A stretch of 64,000 bases of DNA from Marisediminitalea oceani (lineage in GTDB: Bacteria; Pseudomonadota; Gammaproteobacteria; Enterobacterales; Alteromonadaceae), in contig NZ_RCUA01000007.1 of the NCBI RefSeq assembly GCF_003731635.1, positions 124 through 64,123 of the forward strand. The letters run 5' to 3'. Within the stretch, counting starts at the first letter, position 1. Each line of letters begins with the position of its first letter. Shown in pieces: positions 34,256 through 43,713 of the stretch. A model generated the notes under the pieces. That model saw only the letters and a list, made by a program, of their open reading frames with translations, searched no databases and was not told the DNA's origin. The position numbers and the translations under genes are program-made.

Positions 34256-35773
34256 TTAGAAAAAGCCCAGTGGGTTGATGTCGTAGCTGGTCAGCAGGTT
34301 TTTGGTTTGCTGATAGTGGTCGAGCATCATTTTGTGGTTTTCACGGCCCACACCTGATTTCTTGTAGCCACCGAATGCTGCGTGTGCAGGATAAGCGTGG
34401 TAGCAGTTCATCCATACACGGCCGGCTTCAATGCCACGGCCCATGCGGTAGGCAAGGTTAGTGTCACGAGTCCATACACCCGCACCCAAACCAAACTCAG
34501 TATTGTTAGCAATAGCCAGTGCTTCTGCTTCGTCTTTAAAGGTGGTTACGCCAACAACCGGTCCGAAGATTTCTTCCTGGAACACGCGCATGTCGTTAGA
34601 ACCTTTCAGCAGGGTAGGTTGTACATAGAAACCGTTGCTGAAGCCTTCAACGTTGGCAGGACCGCCACCGATAAGCACTTCGGCGCCTTCTTTCTTACCT
34701 AACTCAAGATAGCCCAGGATTTTTTCATACTGCTGAGCAGATGCTTGTGCACCCACCTGAGTATCGGTATCCAGTGGGTTACCACGTTTGATTTGTTGTG
34801 TACGAGCGATAACCAGCGAGATAAAGTCATCGTACATATCTTCCTGAATCAGCGCACGTGATGGACACGTACAAACTTCACCCTGGTTGAAGAATGCCAG
34901 TACAGTACCTTCAACACATTTGCTCAGGAACTCGTCTTCATGCTTCATTACGTCGCTGAAATAGATATTTGGCGACTTACCACCCAGTTCTACAGTCGAT
35001 GGGATGATGTTGTCTGCAGCGCATTTCAGGATGTGAGCACCCACGGGAGTTGAACCAGTAAAGGCAATTTTTGCGATACGCTTGTTAGTTGCCAGTGCTT
35101 CACCCGCTTCTCTACCGAAACCGTTTACGACGTTCAGTACACCCGGCGGTAACAGATCGCCGATGATTTCCATCAGTACCAGAATAGACGCAGGGGTTTG
35201 TTCAGCAGGCTTCAGAACGATACAGTTACCGGCAGCCAGTGCAGGTGCCAGCTTCCACGCTGCCATCAGCAGTGGGAAGTTCCACGGTATAATCTGACCT
35301 ACAACACCCAGCGGTTCATGAAAGTGATAAGCAATGGTATTTTCGTCAATTTCGCTGATGCCACCTTCCTGAGCGCGGATACAACCGGCAAAATAGCGGA
35401 AGTGGTCGGCGGCCAGTGGAACGTCAGCGTTCAGGGTTTCACGCACTGCTTTACCGTTATCCCAGGTTTCCGCTACTGCCAGGGCTTCCAGGTTAGCTTC
35501 GATACGATCGGCAATTTTAAGCAGGATATTAGAGCGTGCTGCTACTGAAGTCTTGCCCCAGGCTGCTTTTGCTTTGTGAGCGGCATCCAGCGCTAACTCG
35601 ATATCTTCAGCCGTTGAGCGTGGGATTTCGCAGAATTTTTCGTTGTTAACAGGTGATACGTTATCGAAATACTGACCTTTAACGGGAGCAACCCACTCGC
35701 CGCCAATAAAGTTTTCGTATCGTGATTTAAATGAGACGACAGAATTTTCTGTTCCAGGTGCTGCATAGATCAT
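34256..35773 (-). CDS. exaC: NAD-dependent aldehyde dehydrogenase of the alcohol pathway (ExaC-like)
   Basis: A 505-residue class III-like aldehyde dehydrogenase: [35 protein letters not shown], base glutamate in VELGGKSPN, catalytic cysteine in [11 protein letters not shown]. It oxidises acetaldehyde or other short aldehydes to acids, making NADH. It lies in the same locus as the PQQ dehydrogenase, and in Pseudomonas exaC sits beside exaAB, so it is likely the second step. The ATG at 35773 follows GGAG by eight bases; an upstream ATT at 35794 is not convincing. The porin is upstream and NDH-2 beyond. Confidence 0.9.
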   Translation of the reverse strand: MIYAAPGTENSVVSFKSRYENFIGGEWVAPVKGQYFDNVSPVNNEKFCEIPRSTAEDIELALDAAHKAKAAWGKTSVAARSNILLKIADRIEANLEALAVAETWDNGKAVRETLNADVPLAADHFRYFAGCIRAQEGGISEIDENTIAYHFHEPLGVVGQIIPWNFPLLMAAWKLAPALAAGNCIVLKPAEQTPASILVLMEIIGDLLPPGVLNVVNGFGREAGEALATNKRIAKIAFTGSTPVGAHILKCAADNIIPSTVELGGKSPNIYFSDVMKHEDEFLSKCVEGTVLAFFNQGEVCTCPSRALIQEDMYDDFISLVIARTQQIKRGNPLDTDTQVGAQASAQQYEKILGYLELGKKEGAEVLIGGGPANVEGFSNGFYVQPTLLKGSNDMRVFQEEIFGPVVGVTTFKDEAEALAIANNTEFGLGAGVWTRDTNLAYRMGRGIEAGRVWMNCYHAYPAHAAFGGYKKSGVGRENHKMMLDHYQQTKNLLTSYDINPLGFF

Positions 35774-35874
35774 GTTGCTTACTCCGGTAATCAATTATAA
35801 AAGCGTTGCCAGATTGTCGGTTTTGCGGGAGCCATGATTAAGCTCCCTGACCGGCACCGACTGCCGTAAGACAA

Positions 35875-35900
35875 GACTGTTTTCTGGCAAGGAAACAGTC
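35875..35900 (-). terminator. Terminator-like hairpin after the porin gene
   Basis: GACTGTTT pairs with AAACAGTC across a ten-base loop, five bases past the porin stop codon. A second hairpin, GGGAGC/GCTCCC, lies at 35827-35847. Confidence 0.5.
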
Positions 35901-35905
35901 AGTTA

Positions 35906-37069
35906 CTAAAAGTTTACGATGGCACCAACGGCAAGAGTCTGAGCTTCTTCCTGACCCAGAATTCCAGAGAACTCGCTGGTCGAATATTCCACTGCAAAGG
36001 TGACGTTGCTGTTATAGCCATAGAACCAGGCAGCTTGCATACCTTCGTGACCGATGTAGTCGGTGTCTTCGATTTCGTTCTCGCCATAAGAGAGTACGAA
36101 ACGATTCGCATCCATCTTATAAGAGGCCTGCAGGATGTAGCCTTCGCTATCGAGCGCGTTATAGGTAGTTGGGTCATACATGGTGATCGGCGCTAAACCC
36201 AGTGCTGCTTCTGTGGGGCCTAACAGAATGCCGATACCTTCACCGCTGTAGCCTGATGCGTGCAGTGATAAACCACCAAAGCCTACTTTTACACCGTATG
36301 AAGCGCCGTTTGAGTCAACGTCACCCATATCAGATTCAGAGGTTTGCGACAGGAAACCCACCCATGCAGTGACTGATGCGTCGTCGAAAGTGCCGCTGTA
36401 GGTCACTTCACCCTCAAAACGAGGTGCAGATTCTTCGCGGTCAGCATCGCCATTCACTGGCGAAGGATCGACAGCCGCAACGGCTACCTTGAAGCCACCA
36501 CCGAAAGACGGCGAGGTATAACGTATTTGCGACGCTGGGAACGGATAAGTGTACCCGCTGCCGAGGTTACCGAATGATACGCCCTGGCCATCAACCAGTC
36601 CCAGCGTATCATTGACATTGCCGTAACCAAGCAGGACTTCGTCTAAGAAAACGTTGCTGCGGTTAAACAGTGTGAAATCTTTACCAATCAGTAATTGACC
36701 CCAGTCGGCATCCAGCGTCGCGTAAAACTGACGAACATCGATACCGGTTGAGGTAACACCACTGTTAGAATCGTTGATGGTTACCCAGAAAGATGAGCGA
36801 CCGCCCACTTTCATGTCACCAATCTGCTTACTGAAGTTCATACCCAGCCAATTAGGCAGGAAACCCATTTTAACGCGGGATTGGTCACGGTCACCGTTTG
36901 GACCGTTATCAACAGACGTTGTGGTGTAGAATGTGTTGAATGACGCGTCAACCGATACGGTAGCCACTTCGGCATCGTCGTAAATGGTGATTGCGGCATT
37001 GGCTGAAGCTGAAGAGAGTGCAAGTAAGGCAACGGCTAGCGGTTTGCACGCAAATTTATTATTTTTCAT
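35906..37069 (-). CDS. Outer-membrane porin
   Basis: A 387-residue barrel with a signal peptide (MKNNKFACKPLAVALLALSS), long amphipathic strands and an aromatic C-terminus (VGAIVNF). It is of the general diffusion or substrate-selective porin type. GAGGG lies six bases before the ATG. It stands beside exaC and shares its upstream region, with a putative operator, with the divergent ndh gene; a role in solute entry for the alcohol pathway is an inference. The N-terminal part reads ITIYDDAEVATVSVDASFNT. Confidence 0.78.
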   Translation of the reverse strand: MKNNKFACKPLAVALLALSSASANAAITIYDDAEVATVSVDASFNTFYTTTSVDNGPNGDRDQSRVKMGFLPNWLGMNFSKQIGDMKVGGRSSFWVTINDSNSGVTSTGIDVRQFYATLDADWGQLLIGKDFTLFNRSNVFLDEVLLGYGNVNDTLGLVDGQGVSFGNLGSGYTYPFPASQIRYTSPSFGGGFKVAVAAVDPSPVNGDADREESAPRFEGEVTYSGTFDDASVTAWVGFLSQTSESDMGDVDSNGASYGVKVGFGGLSLHASGYSGEGIGILLGPTEAALGLAPITMYDPTTYNALDSEGYILQASYKMDANRFVLSYGENEIEDTDYIGHEGMQAAWFYGYNSNVTFAVEYSTSEFSGILGQEEAQTLAVGAIVNF

Positions 37070-37263
37070 GTGTAACCCTCATATTTGTGTTTATTGCGTG
37101 GAGTAACACTTTTATTGCGTCCCACTGTCACTCACGTTAATTGACAACGATTCTTTGCCGTTGCTCTTTTGCATTGAGTATTGTTGAGCGGCCGGATTTT
37201 GAGTACTCCTCAATGGAGCCTTTTGAATTCAACTTTAGTCCTCTGCGGAAATTCTCCGAAAGT

Positions 37264-37281
37264 CCTACTACCAAAGTGCTG
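37264..37281 (-). promoter_or_regulatory. Putative operator, copy 3 (TACTTWGGTAGTA type)
   Basis: On the minus strand, CAGCACTTTGGTAGTAGG. It lies about 195 bases from the porin ATG and about 244 from ndh, in their shared divergent region. Confidence 0.5.
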
Positions 37282-37524
37282 GTTTGGAGGGGCGGTTTTG
37301 GCACTGCTTTGAAGTGCTACTAAAAGCCAGCGCAAAGTGGCAGTTCAGAGAGTATTTTTTAGCGTTTTTGTTAACATAAAATACTTTTACACTGGCAGAG
37401 TCTGACTTTACCTCACCGGTAAAAGGCGTAAGCTGCTAGTGGTTGATAAGACCCAGAGTGTCGATTGATCTGTGCACATCAGTGCATTGTGCAGACCAAT
37501 TCACATTTAATAAGTAGGTCTGTT

Positions 37525-38817
37525 ATGAAAAAAATCGTAGTTGTAGGCGGTGGTGCCGGTGGTCTTGAGCTGGTTACCCGGCTAAGTAAAACACTGGGTA
37601 AGCGCAAGCTGGCCGAGATAATACTGGTTGACCGTAGCCGCACGCATGTCTGGAAACCCCTGCTTCATGAAGTGGCTGCCGGGGTCATTAATAAAGCCTC
37701 AGACGGCGTTGACTACCGTATGCACGCCGCCCAGCACCATTACCAGTTTCAGCTCGGCAATATGAGCTATATCGACCGTGACAACCAAAGTATCTACCTC
37801 GACCCGTTATACGACGAAGACGGCCTGGAAATCCTCCCGGAGCGTACTGTGGAGTATGATTATCTGGTTATGGCTATCGGCAGTGTAACCAATGATTTCG
37901 GTACCCTTGGCGTGAGTGAGCACTGTTATTGCCTGGACTCACTTATCCAGGCCGAACGTTTTCATCGCGCGCTGTTAAATCAGCTACTGAAGATCAATCA
38001 GGAAGGTGTGACCAAGAAAAAAATCCACGTCGCGATTGTGGGAGCCGGGGCAACCGGCACCGAGTTGGCAGCGCAGTTACACCACGTGAGTAACCTGGCC
38101 AGAGCCTACGGTATGCCTGAAATGTCGGCCGACAAACTGCAGGTGTCGATACTCGAGGCTGGGCCACGGATATTGCCTGCATTACCCGAGCGAATTGCGG
38201 GCTCTGCGCGTCGTGCCCTTACCAAGCTAGGCATTGAAGTACGCGAGAATACGCGGGTACAAAGGGTGGATAAAGAAGGGTTTGTCACCGCCGAAGACGT
38301 GCTGATTGAAGCCGACTTAATGGTGTGGTCAGCCGGGGTTAAGGCGCCCGAGTTTCTGACCGATTTAAATCTGTTCGAGCTTAACAAAGCTAATCAGATC
38401 CTGGTAACGCCTGCTCTGCAAAGTACTGTGGATAATAAGATTTTTGCTATCGGCGACTGTTGCGGAGTGCTCCAGAAAGACGGTAGCTGGGTACCACCAC
38501 GGGCGCAGTCGGCGCACCAGATGGCCAGTTTACTGGCCAAAAACCTGCAAAACCTGTTTATGCATAAACCGATGCAGGCCTATACCTACACCGATTACGG
38601 CTCGCTGGTGCACCTCAGTAAATACTCCACGGTAGGTAGTCTGATGGGCAAACTCAGCAACAGCACCATGTTTATTGAAGGGCGACTGGCTAAGATGGTG
38701 TATGTGTCGCTGTATAATATGCATTTGTTTGCGGTGCATGGCTGGTTTAAGGGCTTTTTAATGCTGCTGATGCGCAAAGTCAGTAACCTGGTTACCCCTA
38801 AATTAAAACTTCACTGA
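37525..38817 (+). CDS. ndh: Type II NADH dehydrogenase (NDH-2)
   Basis: A 430-residue single-subunit flavoenzyme that moves electrons from NADH to quinone without pumping protons. The FAD motif KKIVVVGGGAGGLELVTRL opens the protein, the NADH motif KKIHVAIVGAGATGTELAAQ lies near residue 165, and IFAIGDCCGV marks the FAD ribityl region. The C-terminal amphipathic helix binds the membrane. ATG 37525 is chosen since the FAD motif starts within a few residues; the upstream extension has no conserved sequence. It fits disposal of NADH made by ExaC. Confidence 0.9.
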   Translation: MKKIVVVGGGAGGLELVTRLSKTLGKRKLAEIILVDRSRTHVWKPLLHEVAAGVINKASDGVDYRMHAAQHHYQFQLGNMSYIDRDNQSIYLDPLYDEDGLEILPERTVEYDYLVMAIGSVTNDFGTLGVSEHCYCLDSLIQAERFHRALLNQLLKINQEGVTKKKIHVAIVGAGATGTELAAQLHHVSNLARAYGMPEMSADKLQVSILEAGPRILPALPERIAGSARRALTKLGIEVRENTRVQRVDKEGFVTAEDVLIEADLMVWSAGVKAPEFLTDLNLFELNKANQILVTPALQSTVDNKIFAIGDCCGVLQKDGSWVPPRAQSAHQMASLLAKNLQNLFMHKPMQAYTYTDYGSLVHLSKYSTVGSLMGKLSNSTMFIEGRLAKMVYVSLYNMHLFAVHGWFKGFLMLLMRKVSNLVTPKLKLH

Positions 38818-38822
38818 GTTAT

Positions 38823-38856
38823 GTTACCCGGTAACGGCATACCGTTACCGGGTAAA
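38823..38856 (+). terminator. Hairpin terminator after ndh
   Basis: TTACCCGGTAACGG and CCGTTACCGGGTAA form a near-perfect 14-bp stem with a short loop (CATA), starting just past the ndh stop codon. Confidence 0.7.
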
Positions 38857-39054
38857 TCCTGCCTCTGGTCGTTCTGACCACAGTTAAAAAAATGTGATTT
38901 TTGTAACAAACAGCCAGCCGATTTGACCCGCTGAAAAGTGAAAAATGGCGGCTCTGATTGCTCAAATAATGTACTTTGTTTGCCAATTCAGTAAAGACTG
39001 TTTAACAAACAATTTTCACTCGTTTAAAGGCTTCGAGGAGTGAATTACCGGCCT

Positions 39055-39072
39055 TATTACTACCAAAGTACT
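39055..39072 (-). promoter_or_regulatory. Putative operator, copy 4 (TACTTWGGTAGTA type), orphan
   Basis: On the minus strand, AGTACTTTGGTAGTAATA, which is the copy closest to the consensus and carries the full TACT/AGTA inverted pair. It is in the convergent gap between ndh and the deaminase, not before any gene. Confidence 0.45.
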
Positions 39073-39135
39073 GCCCGATTGATGCCTAAGTAGCAGGTGG
39101 CGGTGGTGGCCGCCACAGAGTCTGGGGCAGGCTGA

Positions 39136-40494
39136 TTACCCGGCGATAAGTTTGCTGGCGGCAGTCCGGTGGCGCGCTAACAGAGCAGGCAGGTCGAGGC
39201 CGTTTATCTGGCCATGACTAACCCGCCACTGGCCCCCTACCATAACGTGCTCGGCTTTTTCTGCGCCACACAGGATCAATGCAGCGAGCGGATCATGGGA
39301 GCCACTGAAGCGGATGTCATCCAGGCTGAACATGGCCAGGTCGGCCTGCATGCCCTCGGCAATGGCGCCAATATCTGTGCGCCCCAGCACGCTGGCTGAG
39401 CCTTCGGTTGCCCAGCGTAATACCACTTCCGGCGTGATTTTTTCTGCACCGTATTTTAAGCGCTGCAGATACAGCGCCTGACGGGCTTCATACATCATGT
39501 TGGATGCGTCATTAGACGCCGAGCCATCAACGCCTAAGCCAATCGGTGCGCCGGCTTCAATAAGATCAAGTGTAGGGCAGATCCCGGAAGCCAGACGCAT
39601 ATTCGACACCGGACAATGACAAATACCGGTACCTGCGGCGCCCAGCCGGGCAATTTCTTCTTCATTAAAGTGAATACCATGCGCCAGCCAGGTGCGGTCG
39701 TTTAACCAGCCCACGCTTTCCAGATAGTCCACGGTGCGCATGCCGAAGGTTTGCAAGCAGAAGTCTTCTTCATCCAGCGTTTCGGCCAAATGCGTGTGCA
39801 GCCGCACATCTTCGCGTTTAGCCAGTTGAGCGCTTTCCTGCATAATTTCGCGGGTAACCGAGAACGGCGAACAGGGGGCCAGAGCAATCTGAATTTGCGC
39901 GCCTGCTTCACGTTCGTGGTACTGGCTAATAAGGCGCTCGCTGTCGCGAATGATGGCTTCGCCGGTTTGTACGGTGTGCTGCGGAGGTAAGCCGCCGTCT
40001 TTTTCACCAAGACTCATTGAGCCACGGGTTAGCATGGCGCGCATGCCCAGCTGCCTGACTACATCAACCTGAACATCGATGGCGTTATCCAGTCCCTGGG
40101 GGAACAAGTAATGGTGATCGGCGGCGGTGGTACAGCCGGATAACAGCAATTCTGCCATCGCGACCTGGGTGGCCAGGTGCAAGGCATCCGGCGTGAGTCG
40201 CGCCCATACCGGATATAATGTTTTTAGCCACGGGAACAAAGGCTCATTCACTACCGGTGCCCAGGCACGGGTGAGGGTCTGGTAAAAATGATGATGGGTG
40301 TTAATCAGTCCTGGCAAAATCACCAGGCCGGACGCATCGAAAACCTCATCGCAGGGCGATTCAGGGGCGTCGTGATTAAATAGCAGGGTTTCGATTTTAC
40401 CCTTATTGATTACCAGACCTGTGACCGGTTGCGACTGGTCAGGGGCAAAAACAAATAACGGCGATTTTATCCAGATACGCTGTTCTGCAGACAT
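39136..40494 (-). CDS. Amidohydrolase, 8-oxoguanine deaminase-like
   Basis: A 452-residue TrzN/AtzA/8-oxoguanine deaminase-type enzyme. Metal site residues are seen in GLINTHHHFYQTL, in the strand with LHTHLAETLDEEDFC (HxHxxE), in WLAHGIHF and LGVDGSASND (Asp). SGCTTAADHHYLFPQG is also typical. Such enzymes hydrolyse aminopurines, for example 8-oxoguanine to urate-like products. GGAG precedes the ATG. It is divergent from YceI and convergent with ndh. Confidence 0.83.
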   Translation of the reverse strand: MSAEQRIWIKSPLFVFAPDQSQPVTGLVINKGKIETLLFNHDAPESPCDEVFDASGLVILPGLINTHHHFYQTLTRAWAPVVNEPLFPWLKTLYPVWARLTPDALHLATQVAMAELLLSGCTTAADHHYLFPQGLDNAIDVQVDVVRQLGMRAMLTRGSMSLGEKDGGLPPQHTVQTGEAIIRDSERLISQYHEREAGAQIQIALAPCSPFSVTREIMQESAQLAKREDVRLHTHLAETLDEEDFCLQTFGMRTVDYLESVGWLNDRTWLAHGIHFNEEEIARLGAAGTGICHCPVSNMRLASGICPTLDLIEAGAPIGLGVDGSASNDASNMMYEARQALYLQRLKYGAEKITPEVVLRWATEGSASVLGRTDIGAIAEGMQADLAMFSLDDIRFSGSHDPLAALILCGAEKAEHVMVGGQWRVSHGQINGLDLPALLARHRTAASKLIAG

Positions 40495-40787
40495 AGCAAT
40501 GGCTCCAATAATAAAGTTAATGGTAATGCCAGCTCAGTTATGTCCTGTCTGCTGATCCAGGAGAAGTAGATTCGCTATGTAGTTTACCGAATCATGCGTA
40601 AATGAAAACCCCGTGCGCCTACGCAAGGTATCAAACCGGGCTTAGGATGGTTTTTGGCGGTTTGGTTGCTGTACTTATTCTATAAATCAGAATGAATCGT
40701 TTAATTAATAGATAGAGCTAAATTCCTTTATACGCGTAAGAATAACCGCAATTCAATTACTCTTTCAGACAACAAAAGGAATCTGTG

Positions 40788-41360
40788 ATGAATAAACGAC
40801 TTTCAGCCGTTCTACTTAGCGCGCTTTTCAGCGTATCAGCTTTTGCAGCACCAACCAGCTATTCAGTGGATCCGACCCACACTTTTGCAGTAGCCTCGTG
40901 GAGCCATTTCGGCTTTTCAACGCCTACCGCAGTATTTGCGGGTGCTGAAGGCACCATTACTTACGATGCCGAAAAGCCTGCTCAAAGTGATATCGCCATT
41001 TCTGTAAGCATCGAGACGGTTGATACTTTTGTAGACAAGCTGACAGAGGAATTTCTTGGCGAAGAATGGTTTGATGCAGCGACGTATCCTAAAGCCACTT
41101 TTGTAAGCACCAAAGTTGTGCCAAAAGGCGATAACAAATTTGCTGTTACCGGCGATCTGACTATCAAGGGCACTACCAAAACAGTCACTATGGATGCGAC
41201 TCTGAACGGTATGGGCGAACACCCTATGTCAAAGAAGCAAGCCATTGGCTTTGATGCAGAAACGGTTATCAAGCGTTCTGATTTCGGTATCGACCAGTAC
41301 GTACCTTACGTAGGCGATGAAATTACCCTGCGCCTGACCACCGAAGCCCAGGCTAAATAG
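40788..41360 (+). CDS. YceI family periplasmic protein
   Basis: A 190-residue YceI-like lipocalin-type protein with a signal peptide (MNKRLSAVLLSALFSVSAFA). It carries YSVDPTHTFAVASWSHFGFS, the first strand of the fold that binds polyisoprenoid chains, and the TFVSTKVV, FAVTGDLTIKGTTK, and GDEITLRLTTEA strands. Family members bind isoprenoid quinone-like lipids, so it may store or carry such molecules. AAAGGA precedes ATG 40788; the upstream GTG at 40785 is adjacent. Confidence 0.87.
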   Translation: MNKRLSAVLLSALFSVSAFAAPTSYSVDPTHTFAVASWSHFGFSTPTAVFAGAEGTITYDAEKPAQSDIAISVSIETVDTFVDKLTEEFLGEEWFDAATYPKATFVSTKVVPKGDNKFAVTGDLTIKGTTKTVTMDATLNGMGEHPMSKKQAIGFDAETVIKRSDFGIDQYVPYVGDEITLRLTTEAQAK

Positions 41361-41559
41361 TTTTTCACAGAGTGCTTTCTCTTCACATCCTCAGCACTCT
41401 GGGCGGTAGCAAAGGCGTGATCTGCGCTACCGCATTTTGCCGCCAGCCTGGCAGTTCGGCGTAAAATAGCATCAGTTGGTCGGTAACTGACTTTCCTTTG
41501 GAACTAATACGAACCATTGTAAGTCTATTAGTGTATATCCCTTAACTCGTGGTACTCAG

Positions 41560-41868
41560 ATGAACTGGTTAAGATTGTTAGTGGTAATGGTAGCAATGGT
41601 GGGCTGTCCCGCCGTTAGCACTGTGCTGCATGATGATCACAGCGTCGGAGTTCAGCGTGTTGATTTACACGACCTTGTCGTTGATTCTAATGCCCCCGAT
41701 AGCATTGAAATCAGTGATGAGAGCGACACCGATTTTGATGGCTACCTGCCACAGTCCGCTTCGACTTCTGAAGTTCATCTGTTCCATTCTGCATTCACTT
41801 ATCAGAGTCGAAACAAGCACGCCTATCGCTCCCACCACGGTATCAGAGCGCCTCCCTCAGTAAGTTAA
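41560..41868 (+). CDS. Hypothetical small secreted protein, His/Asp-rich
   Basis: A 102-residue protein with a signal peptide (MNWLRLLVVMVAMVGCPAVS) and a mature part rich in His, Asp and Ser (HDDHSVGV, SDESDTDFDGY, SRNKHAYRSHHG). The Cys in AMVGC could be a lipobox, but the match is weak. His/Asp content hints at metal contact. A site 50-70 bases upstream (CTTTGGAACTAATACG) loosely resembles the putative alcohol-locus operator. No family is recognised; the gap to the next gene is 70 bases. Confidence 0.5.
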   Translation: MNWLRLLVVMVAMVGCPAVSTVLHDDHSVGVQRVDLHDLVVDSNAPDSIEISDESDTDFDGYLPQSASTSEVHLFHSAFTYQSRNKHAYRSHHGIRAPPSVS

Positions 41869-41938
41869 TTTCACCGATATCTGCGTCGTGCAATGGTGCA
41901 TTCAGGCGCATAGAAATTAATTTAAAGAGGATAAATCC

Positions 41939-42502
41939 ATGCATAATTTAACTCTGTGCAAAACCGAATCTATTGATACGCTCGCTCATCCGGATATCTA
42001 TGAGCATGTTGAGTTAGCATCTTCCGCGCTGAGTATTTTTACCGATTTTCATGATCACCAACCGCTGGTGATTGATGGCAACGTAAAAGCCGTAGAGCTG
42101 GAAAAACTGATGCGTCAGTCTCACGTTAAAATGAAACTGGTACTCGATCAGCGGCAACAGTTTGTTGGTATTGTTACCCTGGCAGACATCACCGAGCAAA
42201 AAATTCTGCAGCGGGTAGTGCAACTGGGAATACCCCGGTCAGAGCTGCTGGTGGTGGATATGATGCAACCTAAATCCCTATTGCAGGCATTCGACTACAA
42301 CGAGCTTAAACTGTCGAGCGTGTCTGACGTAGTGAACGCCTTGCGCGAGAATGGTGCGATGCATTGCCTCGTGATTGATAAGGTGGCCCATGAAATTCGT
42401 GGTGTAATCAGCGTGAGCGACATCGCCCGCATCTTGCGGATCCCACTGGATATTCAATTCCAGCCTTCCTTTGCGGCACTTTCACATATCATTGCCGCCT
42501 AA
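41939..42502 (+). CDS. Tandem CBS-domain protein
   Basis: A 187-residue protein with two CBS domains: the first from about residue 20 (KMKLVLDQRQQFVGIVTLADI) and the second from about residue 110 (GAMHCLVIDKVAHEIRGVISVSDIARIL). CBS pairs bind adenosyl ligands and act as energy sensors. No enzyme or channel domain is attached, so it is a stand-alone regulator. AGAGGA precedes the ATG. Confidence 0.83.
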   Translation: MHNLTLCKTESIDTLAHPDIYEHVELASSALSIFTDFHDHQPLVIDGNVKAVELEKLMRQSHVKMKLVLDQRQQFVGIVTLADITEQKILQRVVQLGIPRSELLVVDMMQPKSLLQAFDYNELKLSSVSDVVNALRENGAMHCLVIDKVAHEIRGVISVSDIARILRIPLDIQFQPSFAALSHIIAA

Positions 42503-42518
42503 TCATTCCTTACCTGTT

Positions 42519-42540
42519 CGCGACAACCCTGTGTCGCGGC
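42519..42540 (+). terminator. Hairpin after the CBS-protein gene
   Basis: CGCGACA pairs with TGTCGCG across a loop of about six bases, shortly past the CBS stop codon. A T-run is not immediate. Confidence 0.4.
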
Positions 42541-42589
42541 AGGCATGTTTTTGCTAAACTGGAAGGAGGTTCGCTTACGGAGTGACAAT

Positions 42590-43030
42590 ATGGATATCAG
42601 GTACATTAAACAGCACGGTGATTTTGCCTTAACCATGGTAAATGACATTGTGTTGGTGAATGCCAAGGGTCCATGGAACACCGAGTGTGTGGAAAACTTC
42701 GGCCTGACCTATGCCGGCACGGTGTATAAAAGTGGCATGCTACGCTGGGCCGACATTGTTGTGCTTGATGGTGAAAGCCTGTTAGTGCCGGAAGCAGAGC
42801 GCGCGCTCACTGAGCGTATCGGCAGAGCAATAGCCGCCGGGCTCGTGCAGGTTTATATTGTTACCGAAAAGTCACGGACGGCGGCCACCTCCGTAAGGCA
42901 AATCAAAAAACTCTACGAGCCCTATAATATCCGTGTGGAGTATGTCACTGAACTGGATATGGCGATTGAGCTTGCCGGCCAAGCAGATTTTGCGGCTGAT
43001 GCACAACAGATCCGGGCGTTTTTTGCCTGA
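42590..43030 (+). CDS. STAS/SpoIIAA-like protein of unknown function
   Basis: A 146-residue soluble protein, beginning MDIRYIKQHGDFALTMVNDI. It has an alternating strand/helix layout (DFALTMVNDIVLVNAKGPWN, RWADIVVLDGESLLVP, AGLVQVYIVTEKS, IRVEYVTELDMAIELA) like STAS-type folds. No catalytic motif was found. GGAG lies seven bases before ATG 42590; an ATG at 42545 lacks a ribosome site. Not assigned to a known function. Confidence 0.6.
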   Translation: MDIRYIKQHGDFALTMVNDIVLVNAKGPWNTECVENFGLTYAGTVYKSGMLRWADIVVLDGESLLVPEAERALTERIGRAIAAGLVQVYIVTEKSRTAATSVRQIKKLYEPYNIRVEYVTELDMAIELAGQADFAADAQQIRAFFA

Positions 43031-43077
43031 CTCAATTACCAACCTCTAACTGCATTATCTAAAACCCGCTAAGCCGG

Positions 43078-43686
43078 TTAATTCCACTTTCTGAAAAAAA
43101 CATTGAACAGTTTCGGGGCTTCCTCACGTATAGAAAAGCTGTCGGGGTTTTCCAGATATTCCATGGCAATACCGCGTATGAAACAACTGAGTGCCAGAGT
43201 TAGTGTCTTAGGATCCAGGTCAGCCGATAAGGTGCCTCGGGACTGTGCTTTTTCGAAAAATTTTGACAGGACTTCACTCTTTTCCCGACGGGCGTCAATG
43301 GTTCGTTCCTGGCATACCTGCAGACTGCCGGTGTAGTCACATTTCAGTAAAAAAAGTGAAAGCACACGGCGTAGATACAGGTCATCTTCCAAACGGGTGA
43401 CCATCTCAATGCAGTAGCTTTTGAGACTTTCGAGCGGGTCATCGTCGGTATTCTCCAGCCCGTCTACTAAGTCTTGTATAAACGGGCGATGAAGCTCATC
43501 GTGAAGGGCCATAAAGATGTCAGTTTTGTTTTTGAAATGCCAGTAAACGGCGCCCCGGGTAACATTTGCTGCTTTAGCAATTTGTTCTAACGTTGCCCGC
43601 GCTACGCCTTTTTCGGTAAAGACGTCTACTGCAGCTTCCAGAATGGCATTTCTGGTTTGTTCGGCTTCTTCTTTCGTTCGTCGCAT
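43078..43686 (-). CDS. acrR: TetR-family repressor of the RND pump (AcrR-like)
   Basis: A 202-residue TetR repressor: MRRTKEEAEQTRNAILEAAV, helix-turn-helix VFTEKGVARATLEQIAKAANV with TRGAVYWHFKNKTDIF, then a ligand-binding C-terminus. The start at 43686 matches the AcrR N-terminus; the earlier ATG at 43716 falls inside the operator. It is divergent from acrAB, the classical layout, and represses it until drug ligands bind. It probably represses itself too. Confidence 0.87.
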   Translation of the reverse strand: MRRTKEEAEQTRNAILEAAVDVFTEKGVARATLEQIAKAANVTRGAVYWHFKNKTDIFMALHDELHRPFIQDLVDGLENTDDDPLESLKSYCIEMVTRLEDDLYLRRVLSLFLLKCDYTGSLQVCQERTIDARREKSEVLSKFFEKAQSRGTLSADLDPKTLTLALSCFIRGIAMEYLENPDSFSIREEAPKLFNVFFRKWN

Positions 43687-43713
43687 ATTCTGACTTTTTG
43701 GACTGATTGACAA

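Larger units (their letters stand above)
38818..39135. other. Convergent intergenic region with an orphan operator copy
   Basis: About 318 bases between the 3' ends of ndh and the deaminase hold no gene. Besides the ndh terminator, it holds the fourth copy of the putative operator (39055-39072), placed where no start codon is near, and a SD-like AGGAG at 39037-39041 without a good following ORF. Confidence 0.5.

Noticed and set aside
41494-41509. CTTTGGAACTAATACG as a fifth copy of the alcohol-locus operator
   Set aside because: Two of the core positions differ and the inverted AGTA half is lost; one chance match of this quality is likely.
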